From NCBI RefSeq assembly GCF_036884655.1, contig NC_088340.1, positions 3,115,001 through 3,179,000 on the forward strand: a stretch of 64,000 nt of DNA, read 5' to 3'. Position numbers and translations under genes: made by a program. Position 1 is the first letter of the stretch; each line of letters starts with the position of its first letter. Source of the stretch: Musa acuminata AAA Group. Lineage: Eukaryota > Streptophyta > Magnoliopsida > Zingiberales > Musaceae. The notes under the pieces were generated by a model. The model was not told the DNA's origin. It did no database searches and was given only the letters and a program-made list of their open reading frames with translations. Positions 24,701 through 37,215 of the stretch are shown here, one piece after another.

Positions 24701-25022
24701 ATTGGTGGACCGGGATCTGGGCAGCAACTACGATCGGATAGAGGTGGCGGAGATGGTGCAGGTGGCGCTCCTGTGCACCCAAAACCTGCCGTCCCACCGC
24801 CCGAAGATGTCGGAGGTGGTGCGGATGCTCGAGGGTGACGGGCTCGCTGACAAGTGGGAGGCTTCGAACCGGCCGGTGATGCAAGCCGATGCCCCCAGCT
24901 CGGGCACTCATCCTGACACCCACGCCTTCTTCGCGGTCAATGGCGACGACGACGATGGCAGCAACGATGACGCAGCTTCGGCCGACATGGTCGAGGAAAT
25001 GGAACTATCTGGTCCCAGGTAG
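21788..25022 (+). CDS. LRR receptor-like kinase, NIK type (LRR-II subfamily)
   Basis: Membrane receptor kinase of the SERK/NIK group. Eleven exons join in frame to 636 residues, close to the usual 630-640: 21788-21878, 21959-22091, 22211-22282, 22375-22518, 22655-22726, 22828-22887, 22976-23076, 23171-23308, 23380-23736, 24192-24577 and 24666-25022. In order there is a signal peptide (1 to about 24), an LRR N-terminal cap with DPCSW, about five leucine-rich repeats, a membrane helix at about 232-255, and a kinase domain. The kinase has GKGGFG (307-312), Lys328, HRDVK (Asp425) and DFG (443-445), so it should be active. It ends in MELSGPR, a SERK/NIK hallmark. [18 protein letters not shown] and the LGNLRRF entry to the kinase favour NIK over SERK, and no proline-rich SPP region is seen. 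Arabidopsis NIKs act in antiviral and immune signalling; that role here is inferred. The kinase exons are GC-rich. The exon 9 acceptor is weak and has a stronger rival 31 bases upstream. Confidence 0.93.
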
Positions 25023-25504
25023 CGGTGGTTGAACTACTCCACCCTATTGTAGATCGACCAAAGAATACGATGTTGCTTGTCGTGCATTATCTGTTTCAGA
25101 AATGAAAGGAGAATATAATTCCTTTCTTTTTTTTTGTAGCTGTAAATGTAAGCGATTTCTTTTTAATTCTTTTAAGCAGCCTTTTCTTCACCTACAGGAA
25201 CTATTTACATTTTAAGTAAGATAAAATTATTTAAAGAAAAACTTCGAGTTAATTAAAAGAAGAAAAAAAACATTAAAGTTAATAATAAAAAAAGGGAGAT
25301 AATTAACACAAAACCTATCTTTGTGTACTATTAGTTGTTGAGAGAAGCATAAGAAAAAAAAAATGGAAGCATTTATAATGGACTATTTTACAGTAGAAAT
25401 ATGAATCAGTCATTTATGACCTCTATGCATGGATCTCTTTCTTCTTACCGTTGGGCTAATAAATAAAACTGATTCAGTAAACTATTATTCCCCAAAAAAC
25501 ACAT
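25023..25504. other. Short gap between two convergent genes
   Basis: 482 bp between the stop codons of the NIK-like kinase (+) and the STE20-like kinase (-). It is AT-rich and should contain both 3' UTRs and polyadenylation regions. No gene is seen. Confidence 0.6.
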
Positions 25505-28500
25505 TCATGAGAATGAACATAAAAGGCAGCGGGTGAAGGATGCATTAGACGAGTAAGGTAATCTTAGAATATACCATGATGCAGGACTTTGTATGTACAT
25601 TTGACGAAACCTCAAGTTCTCAGCCTCAATCTCATTGGGGTGGGAAGAGGAGTTCTGCTCATCCATCCTTTCCTGCTGCTGAAGCAAACTGAAATGGTGG
25701 TCAGTCGTGTTGAGGACACAAGGGATTGGCCTGAGCATTTCTTGCTCTTAGCCTTTTTAGTTCGTCCTGCGTGCATGATAGCCTGCAGCGTCAAGCAAAA
25801 TGTCTCAGATGGGAAGTTTTGAAGCTTGAGGATACTTTTCATTTGCATTGCAGTCACCTCCAGTGCAGATCACAAATCTCCTGTATCAGCTGCTTCTCCC
25901 TTTCGGTAGCTGCTTCCATCTGCACCACCAAAACAAAAGAGTGGGGCAAAGAAGCAATCAGAAGCAGCGTGTAAAATAGTTTGTGGTAAGTGCTTTTGCA
26001 AGGTATGTTTGATACAGTAATGGTTCAGGTTAGTTTCTTGATAGTGATTAAAAGATGTGATGCATTGGTGGTGTAAAGAAATCCCAACCTCCAGAAGCCA
26101 ATTCATTAAAAATAATTCATGAAATATCATTGGACCCCGAACATTTAGGTTCTCAATTGTGACAAGATGGAATGGCTTGTGACAGACGACAGGTTTTATT
26201 CTACGAGTGAAAATGTAATATCTACTAACCTGTGTGCTTTGACCCTTTTGAGGGCAAATAGGTGCAAAAGCCTGTGGTAGTTAGACATCAAATTACCGTT
26301 ACATTAGACAATACTAGCAAAGAATTAAAGGTCAGACAAGTTTTACTGGCTTACCTTATCTGAATCAATATTCTCAGACATCACCTTAAAACGGCCTTTA
26401 CGTTGAACGAGTGGATGCTTTGATTTATCTTCAGCATCTTCAACACCTGCTGCTGAAGAAAGATCTAAAGTGAGGACAAAATTCTATCTAGAATTTTCTC
26501 TTATGGAGGAGGTTTCCGACACAATGCTAAAATAAATAAATATTAGATAAGGAGGTAAAAAAACAAAAACTGAATATTGTAATTGCTTGCCTGTCGATTT
26601 GGATGATTTAGGTGCCACTTCAGTAGGTATATCAGTTGCTTTTTGAAACTCTCCATTGTAATTTCCAATATTTTCGTGCTGATTTTGTTTCTTCGGACTA
26701 ACAAGTATTAATTCATTAACAATTCTATCACGAGCAAAAGAAAACTAGAGATTAGTACATGGATGATTTTCAAGTGATTCATATGTGGGAAAGTTTTCAA
26801 GAGATCGATGCAGTATGAACCAGAAAAGGGACTTTTACAATCATTTAACAATGGGAGAATAAGCATGACATTAGCGAGTAATATCCTTGAACAAAAACAG
26901 AAAAAAAATCCTTACTGGAGAATATTGAGTTAAGTAGATTAGAAAAGGAAAAACAAGGAGAAGTGCCGCTAATCCTTTCATTCACTTTTTTTTTTCATCC
27001 ATCAGTTGTTTCATCAGTCTATATGTTCTATATGTTCTTGATTTCCTGCATATGTGGCTTCCTTTTGTCTATAGTTTGAACTAAGTCCTCTGAGATTTTC
27101 CAGTTCAGTTACCTCCAACCAAGGCAGGAAGTTTATACATTATGCAAATACATCATTGATACTGATCAATAATAAGGGAAACATAACATGACTCAATCAA
27201 AGCAATGGAACCCTAATTGACTATCAAAAGGTGGCTTGAGAAGAAACATTTTTCATGAGCAACACATGATTGCAACGTTAACAATAATGAGGGAAATAAA
27301 GCCCATGGGAAACTAATAGAATAAGTATTAATTGAAGGCAATTAGGTACCATGTAAACACAACACATAGAATGATAATAACTATTGCATATGTTCTATGT
27401 TATGTTTCATAGGGGATGTAACAAACTAGTTCCCATTTGATGAAGAGAATATTCCTGATAAGTACAAATTCATAGAAGGCCTCTGTTCATAAAAAGATTG
27501 AGCATGGAAGTTGTCTAGATGCTTTTCATCATAATCTAGTCAGTAACTTTTACCGAAACTATTTCCCTCATGGTTGAAGTGTGTTTTCGCAAGAAAATTT
27601 TGATCACTCATATAGCAGCTTTAAATTCATGGTCTGATCCATCAGAATTGCTTTTGGGAGTAAAAAATTGAACAAATCTACTACCATCCAAGTTCAACAG
27701 TAATTACAAACCGGAATTTTATGTCTAAAAATATGCAGAACATAGTGACATAATCAACATTTGGCCTCCATGATCTTTAGACTGTAACTCTCAGTGACAA
27801 GGAAAGATACTAAACATATTGATTATAAATATCAACCCCCTTAGATTTAAGAAATGTGAATGATCAATCCACTGACTTGATAGCAATTATGGATGGCTTC
27901 TAACATTTCTTACCTCTGGTAGCATGCAGGTTGATAAGGCGACGAGAGAGTTGATTCATCCAACACCTCTTTTTTCTGTTCATTTGATATGTTGTTAGAA
28001 TATAGAAATCTGAATAACCTAATGCCACTATAGAAAAAAATATATATCAGAACTTACCACATCATCATCATCATCCTTTGATGAACAAGATGCACTTTCT
28101 GATATTCTTTCTTGCAAAGCATGAATCCCAAACATTTGGCATCCATTTGATCCTGTAGTTTCATTATTTTCCAGAATCTGACAGGAATGCACATAATTTA
28201 CCAAAAAGTTGTGACAAATGAATTCAGAGAGAAGGATTAAAAGACTGCATGATTACCGATGAAGCCTGAGCTTTCAGATCCTCAACATCAAAATTCCATG
28301 CACTAATTCCTCGTTTGTATTCCCTCTATTCATGATCAAAATGGCATCACTAATAAGTGAAAAACATATATGACCATGAATTTATGCAACAGAGAATCTC
28401 TAGCATCAAGCATGTAAAAGGATAAGGGAACGGGATACTGATACAAAATGATGCAGGTATGTGAGTCCACTAAATATTAAAAAAAGGAATACATGATGAG

Positions 28501-31500
28501 GACACAATAAAACAGTATCTTAAGATAAATGATATTATATATTACAGAATTTAAATTTATTTTGTTTGAAAATATGTATTTTCATAATTCAGATTATTAA
28601 AAACTATATAAGTAATTTACTAGCATCTCAGACCTATTAGTCATCAAAGATAATAGCATAAGAGATAAGACTCGAACAATGTAGAGACTATAATACAGAT
28701 ACACATGAATAACAAAGCTACATAAAGTCATTCATTATTTCATTGAACAAAATCTAAAATTCATAATGTAGAATCTGAAGATATATATATTCATCTCCTA
28801 TTAATCAAAGGGAAAAGAACAACACACTTATACGATGCATTAATGTGTTTGACATAGATATACCAAGCAAATTTAAGCATCCATATTTTAGAATAGCATA
28901 AGATTCCATATGGCCCCTTGACCAAGTTATTTGAATGGAATGAAAACAATCATCCTGAACTAAAGATAGTTCAGACCAAAGAATGAATTGTTGATCTGTG
29001 CATTTACACTTAAGGAGGATGATATAAAGGACCAAGTTTTACAATGCTCCCAGCTCAACCATTTGATGCATCCAATTTCAGCTTGATCATACCATCACTC
29101 AAAAGGTTGCCATATTAATTATTCTTTTCTTCATGACTTTTATCCACTCAAAACTTATAATCATGATCCTTTAACCTTCAGTTCCATGATGCTATCAAAA
29201 TATTCATTCTTACTAAAGGTCTCATAAATATTTGTAAGCTTGATAAGTTCTTAGTTTTTGAATTTTTCATCCTTTAGTCTGTTCACTCTAATAGCATTGT
29301 TACTTGTCCCATATCTCATACTTAAAGAGACATGATTATATTTTTTTTTCATTGAGAGCCTATTAATAGACTTTACAATGTCATTTATGTTTGTATTACA
29401 TGCAGCAAAGGGAATCCAGAAATTATATGGAATTGATAATTGGGCCAGAGAAAGCTGGTTTTTAATTAATTTCTTCGATCCTCAATAATTCAAAATGGAA
29501 AATACTTTTAATCGGCTTAGCTCAGTGCATAATAACCCTAACCTGTGATAACTCCTCTTTGTCACTGTCGAGCATTTTCTTCTGTGCAAGCAAATCTTCT
29601 TCCTTCTCCTGTTCTCAATGCAAAATCAATGTGATAAACTTTGATGCTAAATTAAACTATAGGCAAAATAAGATCACAATTCATTACCTTCAAGGCTTGA
29701 TGGCGATCACCTAGTGTAGGCAACCCATCCAAAATTTTTCGTACTATGTAGTCCTGAGATCTGGCTTGCTTGAAGAATGGTTGTTTCAACAGCTTATGTG
29801 CAGTAGGTCTTTTTGAAGGATCCTTCACCATGCACATAGCAATCATGTCCCTAAAAGACTAGTAGCAGAAGTAGAGCTTGAGAATGAGATGCTCATCCGC
29901 ATAAGAGACTACAATTAAGTATAACACAAAAATACCTTTGAGAATTTTTTGTCACTTTCATAATCAAGGCCTGGTGGAGCATTCTGCAAGTTCATCAGCA
30001 AGGCCTGCCAATAATTTGATTCAACAACTCAAGAAAAATAGAAATTTTGGCATATGACAGCTTCCAAGATGTCTCAAAATTATCTACATAATTTGCGACC
30101 AATATGAAAAGAAAAAATCTTTAGCAAATTGTGATACGTTCACATGTTGTTTGGCATCAAAATACAGATAAAATATAAGACAGTATGCTTGATGCATTGG
30201 GGGAAAATATGGTGCCACTGACACAAAATTATTGATAAATGATGCACAATTCCAAATTGATGAAATACATACCTTAATTGGAGGATATTTTGAAAAAGGA
30301 GCATGACCATGAGCAAGTTCCAAAGCAGTAATTCCAAAAGACCATATATCAGCCCTGCCGATAATTTGTAATAAGTGCTTGCACTCAAAATAACAAATTA
30401 ATGATATTACCAGACATAGAGAAGTTGGTAGACCAACTTGAAATCATAACCATGCAGTTGCTCCATCACCTCAGGGGCCATCCTATTTAAATAAAAACAT
30501 TATATTTCATTTAAAGGATATTATATCATAATCATACGGAAATATCTGAACAAAAGAGCATTTGCACCAGCAAGGTGTCCCCACAAATGTATTCCTTGAT
30601 CTTTGCCTGTTACCGGAATCGAAAAGGCAAGCTGAAACACCAAAATCTCCAAGTTTAATGCCACCTCGTGCATCAACTAGAATATTCCCAGCCTAAAATC
30701 ATGAGTGAACAATATTTCACGGGAAGTTATTTGAACTAAGACAGCACATGAGCACCTATGATTAATGTGCAACTGTGCAAGTGCTTTTCTCAGGGTATAA
30801 GTCACTAAAGTTCTACTATAACAAAACAATTCAAATCTTCTAAAAAATTAATAAAATACATCCTTAAAAACTAGGTTTGTGGATGGTACTTAAATCCATT
30901 TTTTCTAAGATTAAGTGACTTGGTTATCTGGTAAAATAGGTTATGAAGTTACATGACCATTGATAATGTAATTTTTGTCAAGTCTAATAGTGTGCTTTAT
31001 CAGCATATATTCATATGTCTATTTTACCAGCTAGTGTTGTATATTGATCTTTCTTATCATTTATTTTGGAGAGCTGTAAATCATTAGTGTATTGAATCTA
31101 ATACCAAGTAAATATGCAAACACCAAACATATACAACATAACATGCCATTTGTATAAACCAAAACTGGACCTGATTTTGATCAGTATATCGTGTGCAGTT
31201 CATACACCGTTAAGGCATCAACAAACACATAATGATTACACCATCACAAGTGAACAATATATCCTCTCCATCTCCTCTCCTAAGTTGATGCTTCACATGC
31301 ATAAGATGAATGGGCATCTTTGCATGCCCTTAGTAAATTAAACATACTAGCATGAAATTTCATTCTGAAGTTTCAACTGAAAACAATATACTGAACAAGA
31401 TCAGTTACATAATAATGCGAAGATTGTATTGAAGAACAACATGCACATTAGCTTTGTTAACAGATGAAAACACATAACAAAGAAAAATTATGAGGGCCGA

Positions 31501-33058
31501 CCTTGGCAAGGTAGAAAAATGATGATATGAAACTGATAGAAATGATGTTGCCATAGGTATGTAAACAGAAAGGATAAAGTTGATTTCCTTAGAAAAAAGA
31601 TAAACAACCCTACAGTGAAAAAGAAGATTTTATTTGTTAGATTAACCTCTTTTTTTATCTTGATGACTCTCGCTACTACATTGGATGATATATCATCATA
31701 CAATTGCCAAGAGTCGATATTAAGATTCATGACAAAATAACTATAATGACAACCACTTTGAAAAGTCTCCATCACATAAAGATGAGTCAACTTAACCAAA
31801 CCTTTACATAACGGTGAATGTGCCCTTGGTGATGAAGATATTCCAATCCCTTCAGTACTTCACGTAACACTGTTGCAATTACAGATTCTTTAAAGCCATT
31901 GGGATAAGCAGACTTCATTATGTGAAGGCAAGACCCTTCCTCCATGTAAGGCATGACAACCCATAAATTGTGATCATTCACAAAGGAGCAGTGTGCCTTG
32001 AGAACATTAGGATGGTCTATCAAGATCATAGTTTGTGCCTCCCGACAGATGTTGTTCTGGAAAGAACATACAGAAAAAAAATCATTTACAAAGCCTCCAG
32101 ACAGACGATGTGCTCGAAAGAGCATACAGAAAAAAATCATTTACAACTTTCAAGACAATGGATGAACTAGATGTACAGAGTTACTTATAGATATTTGTAT
32201 TTTTTTCTAAAGAACACAGCCGTGTATAAATAATATAATTCTGTGGAGATTGCCAGTAGTTAGAAAATCAGGTAAACGCAATTAAGACACCTATTTTCTG
32301 CATTATACCCTGATGAACTAGAATGAAACACAAAGTACACAGTAATAGATATAGCCAAAAGAAACATGCTTTGCTTAAGTTGTCATGCTGTGTCATCTGC
32401 CACATGAAAAAAAGAAAAAGAAAACTAACAATAGCAGTCACCATAAATTTTAGTGACAACTATTCTTATAAAAAAAGAAATGGATACTGCAAGCAAGAAG
32501 TTGACACGATATGATGGTCATTGTGACACGAGGAAATTTTAAGTTTATAAACTTGTGTTAGATACATAGAACTGCTTGTTCTAAACATGTTATCATTAAT
32601 GACCTTAGACATTATTTCCTAACGGTTGTATTCTTCTATCGGAGACCGTACACTATAAGGAACAAATAAATCCCAAGAAATATGCACAAGTTTAAGGTTA
32701 TTTTTTGTGCAAAACAATCCTCCCTAGGCAAAATGATTCGTTTGTCAAATAGTCAATCTAAAATCTACGGAATTAAGTGAAAAATTGAAATTTCTATTTG
32801 TATCAAAATGGCATACCAATTCTCAGTGCACCTGGTTCCTCTCATCGAATAAAAAGAATATAGAAGAAAAAGATGAAATTTAGCTAATGACGAACGCACC
32901 AGATCGCTGTTATTCCTCTCGAAATCGACGACCTTGATGGCGACGACCTCGTCAAGGGGAATGCAAAGCGCCCGGTAGACCGAAGCGCTGACCCCCTGCC
33001 CCACCGGCTCGCGCAGCTGGTAATCCTCAGCGCGGATCGGATACTTCTTCCTCTCCAT
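25505..33058 (-). CDS. STE20/SPS1-type kinase (OSR1/fray-like), catalytic Asp replaced by Tyr
   Basis: Sixteen exons join without frame breaks to 570 residues: 32900-33058, 31802-32056, 30568-30692, 30438-30482, 30273-30354, 29936-30004, 29688-29858, 29543-29608, 28257-28325, 28058-28177, 27914-27975, 26591-26697, 26355-26449, 26230-26271, 25858-25919 and 25505-25688. The N-terminal kinase domain has a Gly loop (VGQGVSASV), Lys42 (VAIKVVDFE), DFG at 154-156, [20 protein letters not shown] and [16 protein letters not shown]. This matches the plant GCK-VI/OSR1-like group that includes BLUS1. The HRD motif reads HIHRYVK: Tyr136 replaces the catalytic Asp. A low-complexity Ser/Asp/Lys-rich linker follows, then a C-terminal coiled coil ([26 protein letters not shown]). 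Intron 12 has a GC donor, and exon 13 has a tandem CAGCAG acceptor. The last exon's end is the least certain. If the Tyr is real, the protein is probably a pseudokinase or scaffold. Confidence 0.9.
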
Positions 33059-33685
33059 CGCTCTCTTCGCAGCGGGAACCGCTGCGACATCAATCCCTAG
33101 AAACCGATCCAGTCTGAGATCAGAAGCAACACCAAAGAATCCGAAAGTGAGGCGCGAGAAAGAACGAGAAAATTGGGGAATGACGCCTTGTTCGATCGGA
33201 TCGGGGATAGGGAATCGCTAATTGGGAGGAGGAGAGTGCTTGTCGAAGAGGGCTTTCTCGTGATGCAGAGAAGCTACCGCGAGATTTAGGGGGAGAGAGA
33301 GATTTCGTAACCAGAGAGTGCGCGCGCCACGGGAGCAGCACACGAGCACGTGATCGAACAGTGCTGCACGTGACCGAACACTGATCATTCTTGTTCGTCA
33401 CCCGTGAAGAATGCAGGAGATCGATCACAGCCGTCCGCGCCATTTCATCTTGGCCCTAGCTTTTCAAATGGACGGTGATTGATCAATCTGTTTAACGAAA
33501 AAAAATATTTTCGCACTAATAAAGATTAAAATTCTCTCTTTCTTTTCGGATTTAGTCGGGCCAACTCAGTTCGTCCCTCCGACCCGTTAAGACGGACCGA
33601 TCTTTTCTGCTCCAGTTCTTCTCGAGGGCTTCGCTCTTGCTAATCGGAGGCGGCGTGGGGGAGGAGGAGAGGGAGGCGCGGCAGA
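33059..33685. promoter_or_regulatory. Divergent promoter region with paired G-boxes
   Basis: 627 bp between the divergent start codons of the STE20-like kinase (-) and uS17 (+). Two CACGTG G-boxes (33347-33352 and 33367-33372) lie exactly 20 bp apart inside an imperfect 20-bp direct repeat (GCACGTGAtCGAACAgT / GCACGTGAcCGAACAcT). G-boxes are bound by bZIP and bHLH factors, including light and ABA regulators. No clear TATA box is seen for either gene. Confidence 0.55.
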
Positions 33686-36035
33686 ATGAAGCCGGTAGTT
33701 GGGATCGTGGTGTCGAACAAGATGCAGAAGTCGGTGGTGGTGGCGGTGGACCGGCTCTTCCACCACAAGCTCTACAATCGCTACGTCAAGCGCACAAGCA
33801 AGTTCATGGCCCACGACGAGAAAAACCAATGTAACATCGGCGACCGGGTCAGTCATCTCCTCTTACCCCCTACATCTCTTGTCCCCCGCTGTTCCCATCG
33901 TACTTAGCTTCCCTCTTTTTTGATGTGAAGGTCATCTGTAGGTTCCTTTGTTGATCGGATAGCGTTTGGTAGTTTTCCACTGACGTCTTTTATTGTTTAG
34001 TCTTGTTTAGTCCACTGATGTTGGGGTTGTTGCCGGTGAGATTACTGATAGGATTCGCCTTCCCTTTATCTTGAGAAAGATTGGACCTTGGAAGCATGCT
34101 CTTGATGGTTCAGTCCTTGTAATGTAGGAATGCCTTAATGAGTTGTAAGAATTATGTCTTTATGTCAGTAATTGTCTGTATAATTTCTTAATGTGGAAAC
34201 ATGGATTCTAAGATTTGTGTGAGCAGTAACTGTACTTGGAGGTTGGAAGCTATTTTTCTATTGAAGAAATTGCCAAAATATTGAAGTTCTAGGTTCACAT
34301 TATCAGCTGTCTCTCTCCTTTACTGGTTAATCATTTGATGCACTTAATGTTCTTCTTAAGCCTTATGCTTAAGATGACTGCTGGAGGAATCTTTTCTGTT
34401 CTCAGTGCAGAGAAATCTGATGAGCATAAACTAGCAACACGTTTGTGACATTGTTTCTAGCGTTTCACTAGATTTTGTGTCAACTATTATGACTTTTCAT
34501 GGACAGTTAACAAAGATGCTTTTAAGTGTTTCCTACGATAATGCTGTACATAGATGGACAAAAAAGGGCCATACTGACAGATAAATTCTATCCTCTTATT
34601 TATACTTTCTAATAATTTCTTGCAAGCAATAGTATTATCTGATTGAAATTATCAGAATAAACCAAACATTTGAAAGGTTAATCAATGCCAACAATGCAAG
34701 TTAATAAGATATTGCTTTTTTATTAATAGAACCAATGCTGCATCCTAATAGTTGATGTACTAGATCAGGTAGATAAGAAATTATCTTCATGTAAGTTCAT
34801 TTAAGGAAAAGTTAAATTTCAAGCGATGAATTACCAACGAAGGCTTCATGCTGAGGTAGTACAAGTGGCATAGTGTGCTCCATGGTCCTTTCAAGAAAGA
34901 GTTTGAAGTGGATGCTGATTGAAAATATATTTTTTACAACAGGAAGGCCAATGCATGGAAATGTAAGCTTTTTGTTTTTTTGTCAATAATATAGACTTGC
35001 ATGTTTCAAATGCTAGCATTTTTTAAAATGTCTCTAATCATTCGTACATGTTTAAAATAGAACATGTTTGGGATTCTCCTAGAAATATTTCTTGTGATAA
35101 GTTAATTCTTTTATCTTATATGTTATTGCTTGTGGTAAGTTACTCTTGTATTCTGTTTCTTACTTGCAAATATTCTGGCTAGCCTGAACAACATGCAGCT
35201 CCGGTCCTTTTTAAACTGCTGACCAGTTAGAGCAGATTACCTTTGAACAAGGTTACATACATCGATATGGCTGATAGAGTTGCTAGAGGGGCTAGTAAGA
35301 TTTCCGTCAATGTTGAACGTTAAGAGATGCAAAAACCATACATTGCTAGCTAATTTTATACATGCTTTCTCAATCTTCAGTCCTTAGTCTGTTTCCTTTC
35401 TGAAAATGCTTAATCCATAAAGATATCTGACCTCTGAGTTTTGATCTGTTCTGTTCATTGTATCTATTTGACGAACCTTTTTTTTTTTTTTTTTGCTTTT
35501 TTGCTCATAACCTGTTCCATGGTGTTGGTCTTGCTTGATACAAAGAAAGTCCACAGAATCTTCACCTCGTTTTGGAGTAATAACAGTTTACTTCTTTTAA
35601 CTGCAAAATGAACACAATGATTCAATATTCATAGTTATGACATCCATTGATGGAAATGTTTTGCTTACCTCAAATTCTATTGGCTATTATACTAAGACTA
35701 CTGTCTTTCTTGTAGTGTGAAAACATATGTCCTTGTCGCATGCTCTGAAAAGCTGCATCGCGAAAAAATGGTTCCAGAAATACATTTTAGCTAAAGCTTT
35801 TGTCAGAAGCTCTTGGTTCCTTATGCCGTAAAATATTCATGTGTTGTTTCTTTTTCTTTTCTTTTTTCCCCAGGTTAGGTTGGATTCTTCAAGGCCACTG
35901 AGCAAAAGAAAGCACTGGGTTGTTGCTGAGATTCTACGGAAGGCAAGAATCTACGTTCGACCATCTCTGGCAGCTCAAACACCCGGTGAGCCAGCTGCTG
36001 CTTCAACTCCATCTGGATCTCTTCCTTCTTCATGA
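33686..36035 (+). CDS. Ribosomal protein uS17, probably mitochondrial
   Basis: Small-subunit rRNA-binding OB-fold protein of 107 residues in two exons (33686-33847 and 35874-36035), split by a 2.0-kb intron with GT donor and CCCCAG acceptor. It starts [21 protein letters not shown], continues with [16 protein letters not shown] and CNIGD, and the second exon supplies [17 protein letters not shown]. These are the bacterial S17 core motifs (G.V.S.KM.K.VVV; H.E...C..GD.V.....RPLSK.K.W.V). The lack of a long transit peptide and the Ala/Pro/Ser-rich tail fit plant mitochondrial uS17 proteins, which import through the mature N-terminus. The chloroplast paralogue would carry a transit peptide. The organelle assignment is therefore inference. 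Confidence 0.9.
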
Positions 36036-36784
36036 GGTTAACAGCAAAAGCAGAATCATCTTGTGTAATATAGCAAAGTTTGCAAGCTTATGAGCTTCAA
36101 TACCATTGATAGTGTTCCTCCATATAATGCATGAACCACCGTTTGTACAACTACCATCTTGTTCTGCATCCATTGTTTCCTGTGTTGCTCAAAATCTCTA
36201 CCTGCACAGTCCAGTGTTTCGACAGGGTGTTTGTTTGATGTAGGAAAGAAAGAATTGAAAATAAACCTGCTTCAAATCATATGATCCGCATTCGATCAGC
36301 TGTAAGTGTCTCTTCACAGAATTTATATTTAACAAAGTTGATGCTGGGTGGTTCTTCAATTGCATAATCACGAACATTTTAAGTTTCTATTGCCACCCAA
36401 AGTGTTGAGATTTTGGGCTTAATGGGTATAGCCAACTACAGCATCTGTTTCTTGAAGCTGAAACCTGTGATGCTTATGAAGGCTTTGTTCCATATGGATA
36501 AATTCTGGTTCAATTGGTACCAAGTCATATCTAACTCAGACCTGCTTTAACGTGGCACTCATTTAGCACCATTTAGTCCCTAAAGTTATCTAAACTGTAA
36601 AATATGTATGAATTATATCTGTTTTCATCTACACTCTTTTTAGATGAATCAACAGAAATAGTAGTGTTCGAGAAAATATTGTCGATCTATTAACTTGATA
36701 TAAGAGAGATGCATGGACATAAGTTCAAAGTGGATGATTATGAGTTGTCTTCTTTTTTTTTTTTTTTTTTTTACTGTCTACATG
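36036..36784. other. Downstream region of uS17
   Basis: The 3' UTR of uS17 and AT-rich intergenic sequence. A run of about 20 T lies at 36752-36771, immediately before the tandem repeat. No gene is seen. Confidence 0.5.
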
Positions 36785-37215
36785 AATAGGAGTCCAAGAG
36801 TCGACCTTCTCGGAGAGTTATAGGTGGGCTCAAAGTGTATAGATCGACCAAGCACAACCCAACCTCCTTGGAGAGCTTAAGGTGGGCTCAATGTGTGTAG
36901 GTCAATTAAGTTGCACCTAATCTCCTCGTAGAGCTCGATGTGTGTAGATCTACAAGCTCGACCCAACCTTTTCGGAAAGCCCAAGGTGACCCTAAGGTGC
37001 ATAGGTTAGTCAAGTCAGACCCAACCTCTTTGAAGACCTCGAGGTGCGTACATTGGCCAAGTGCGACCCGACCTCCTTGGAGAGCCCAAGATGGACTCAA
37101 GATTCATAAGTCACCAAGTCCAATCTGACCTCCTTGAGAGCCCGAGGTGCATAGGTCGAGCAAGGTCAATTTGACCTCCCCAAAGAGCTTGAGGTATGTA
37201 AGTTGACCATGCATT
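36785..37215. repeat. Diverged tandem repeat, about eight units of 45-60 bp
   Basis: The phrase ACCCAACCTCCTTGGAGAGC, in diverged forms, recurs at about 36801, 36861, 36917, 36963, 37022, 37069, 37126 and 37171. Each copy is followed by an AAGGTGGGCTCAAGGTGCATAGGTCGACCAAG-like spacer, here described piecewise because every copy differs. Unit spacing is 45-60 bp. Such arrays often lie in untranslated parts of plant LTR retrotransposons or in minisatellites. Confidence 0.75.

Noticed and set aside
34000..35870. snoRNA in the uS17 intron
   Set aside because: Isolated C-box-like and D-box-like words occur, but no pair with proper spacing and terminal stem was found.
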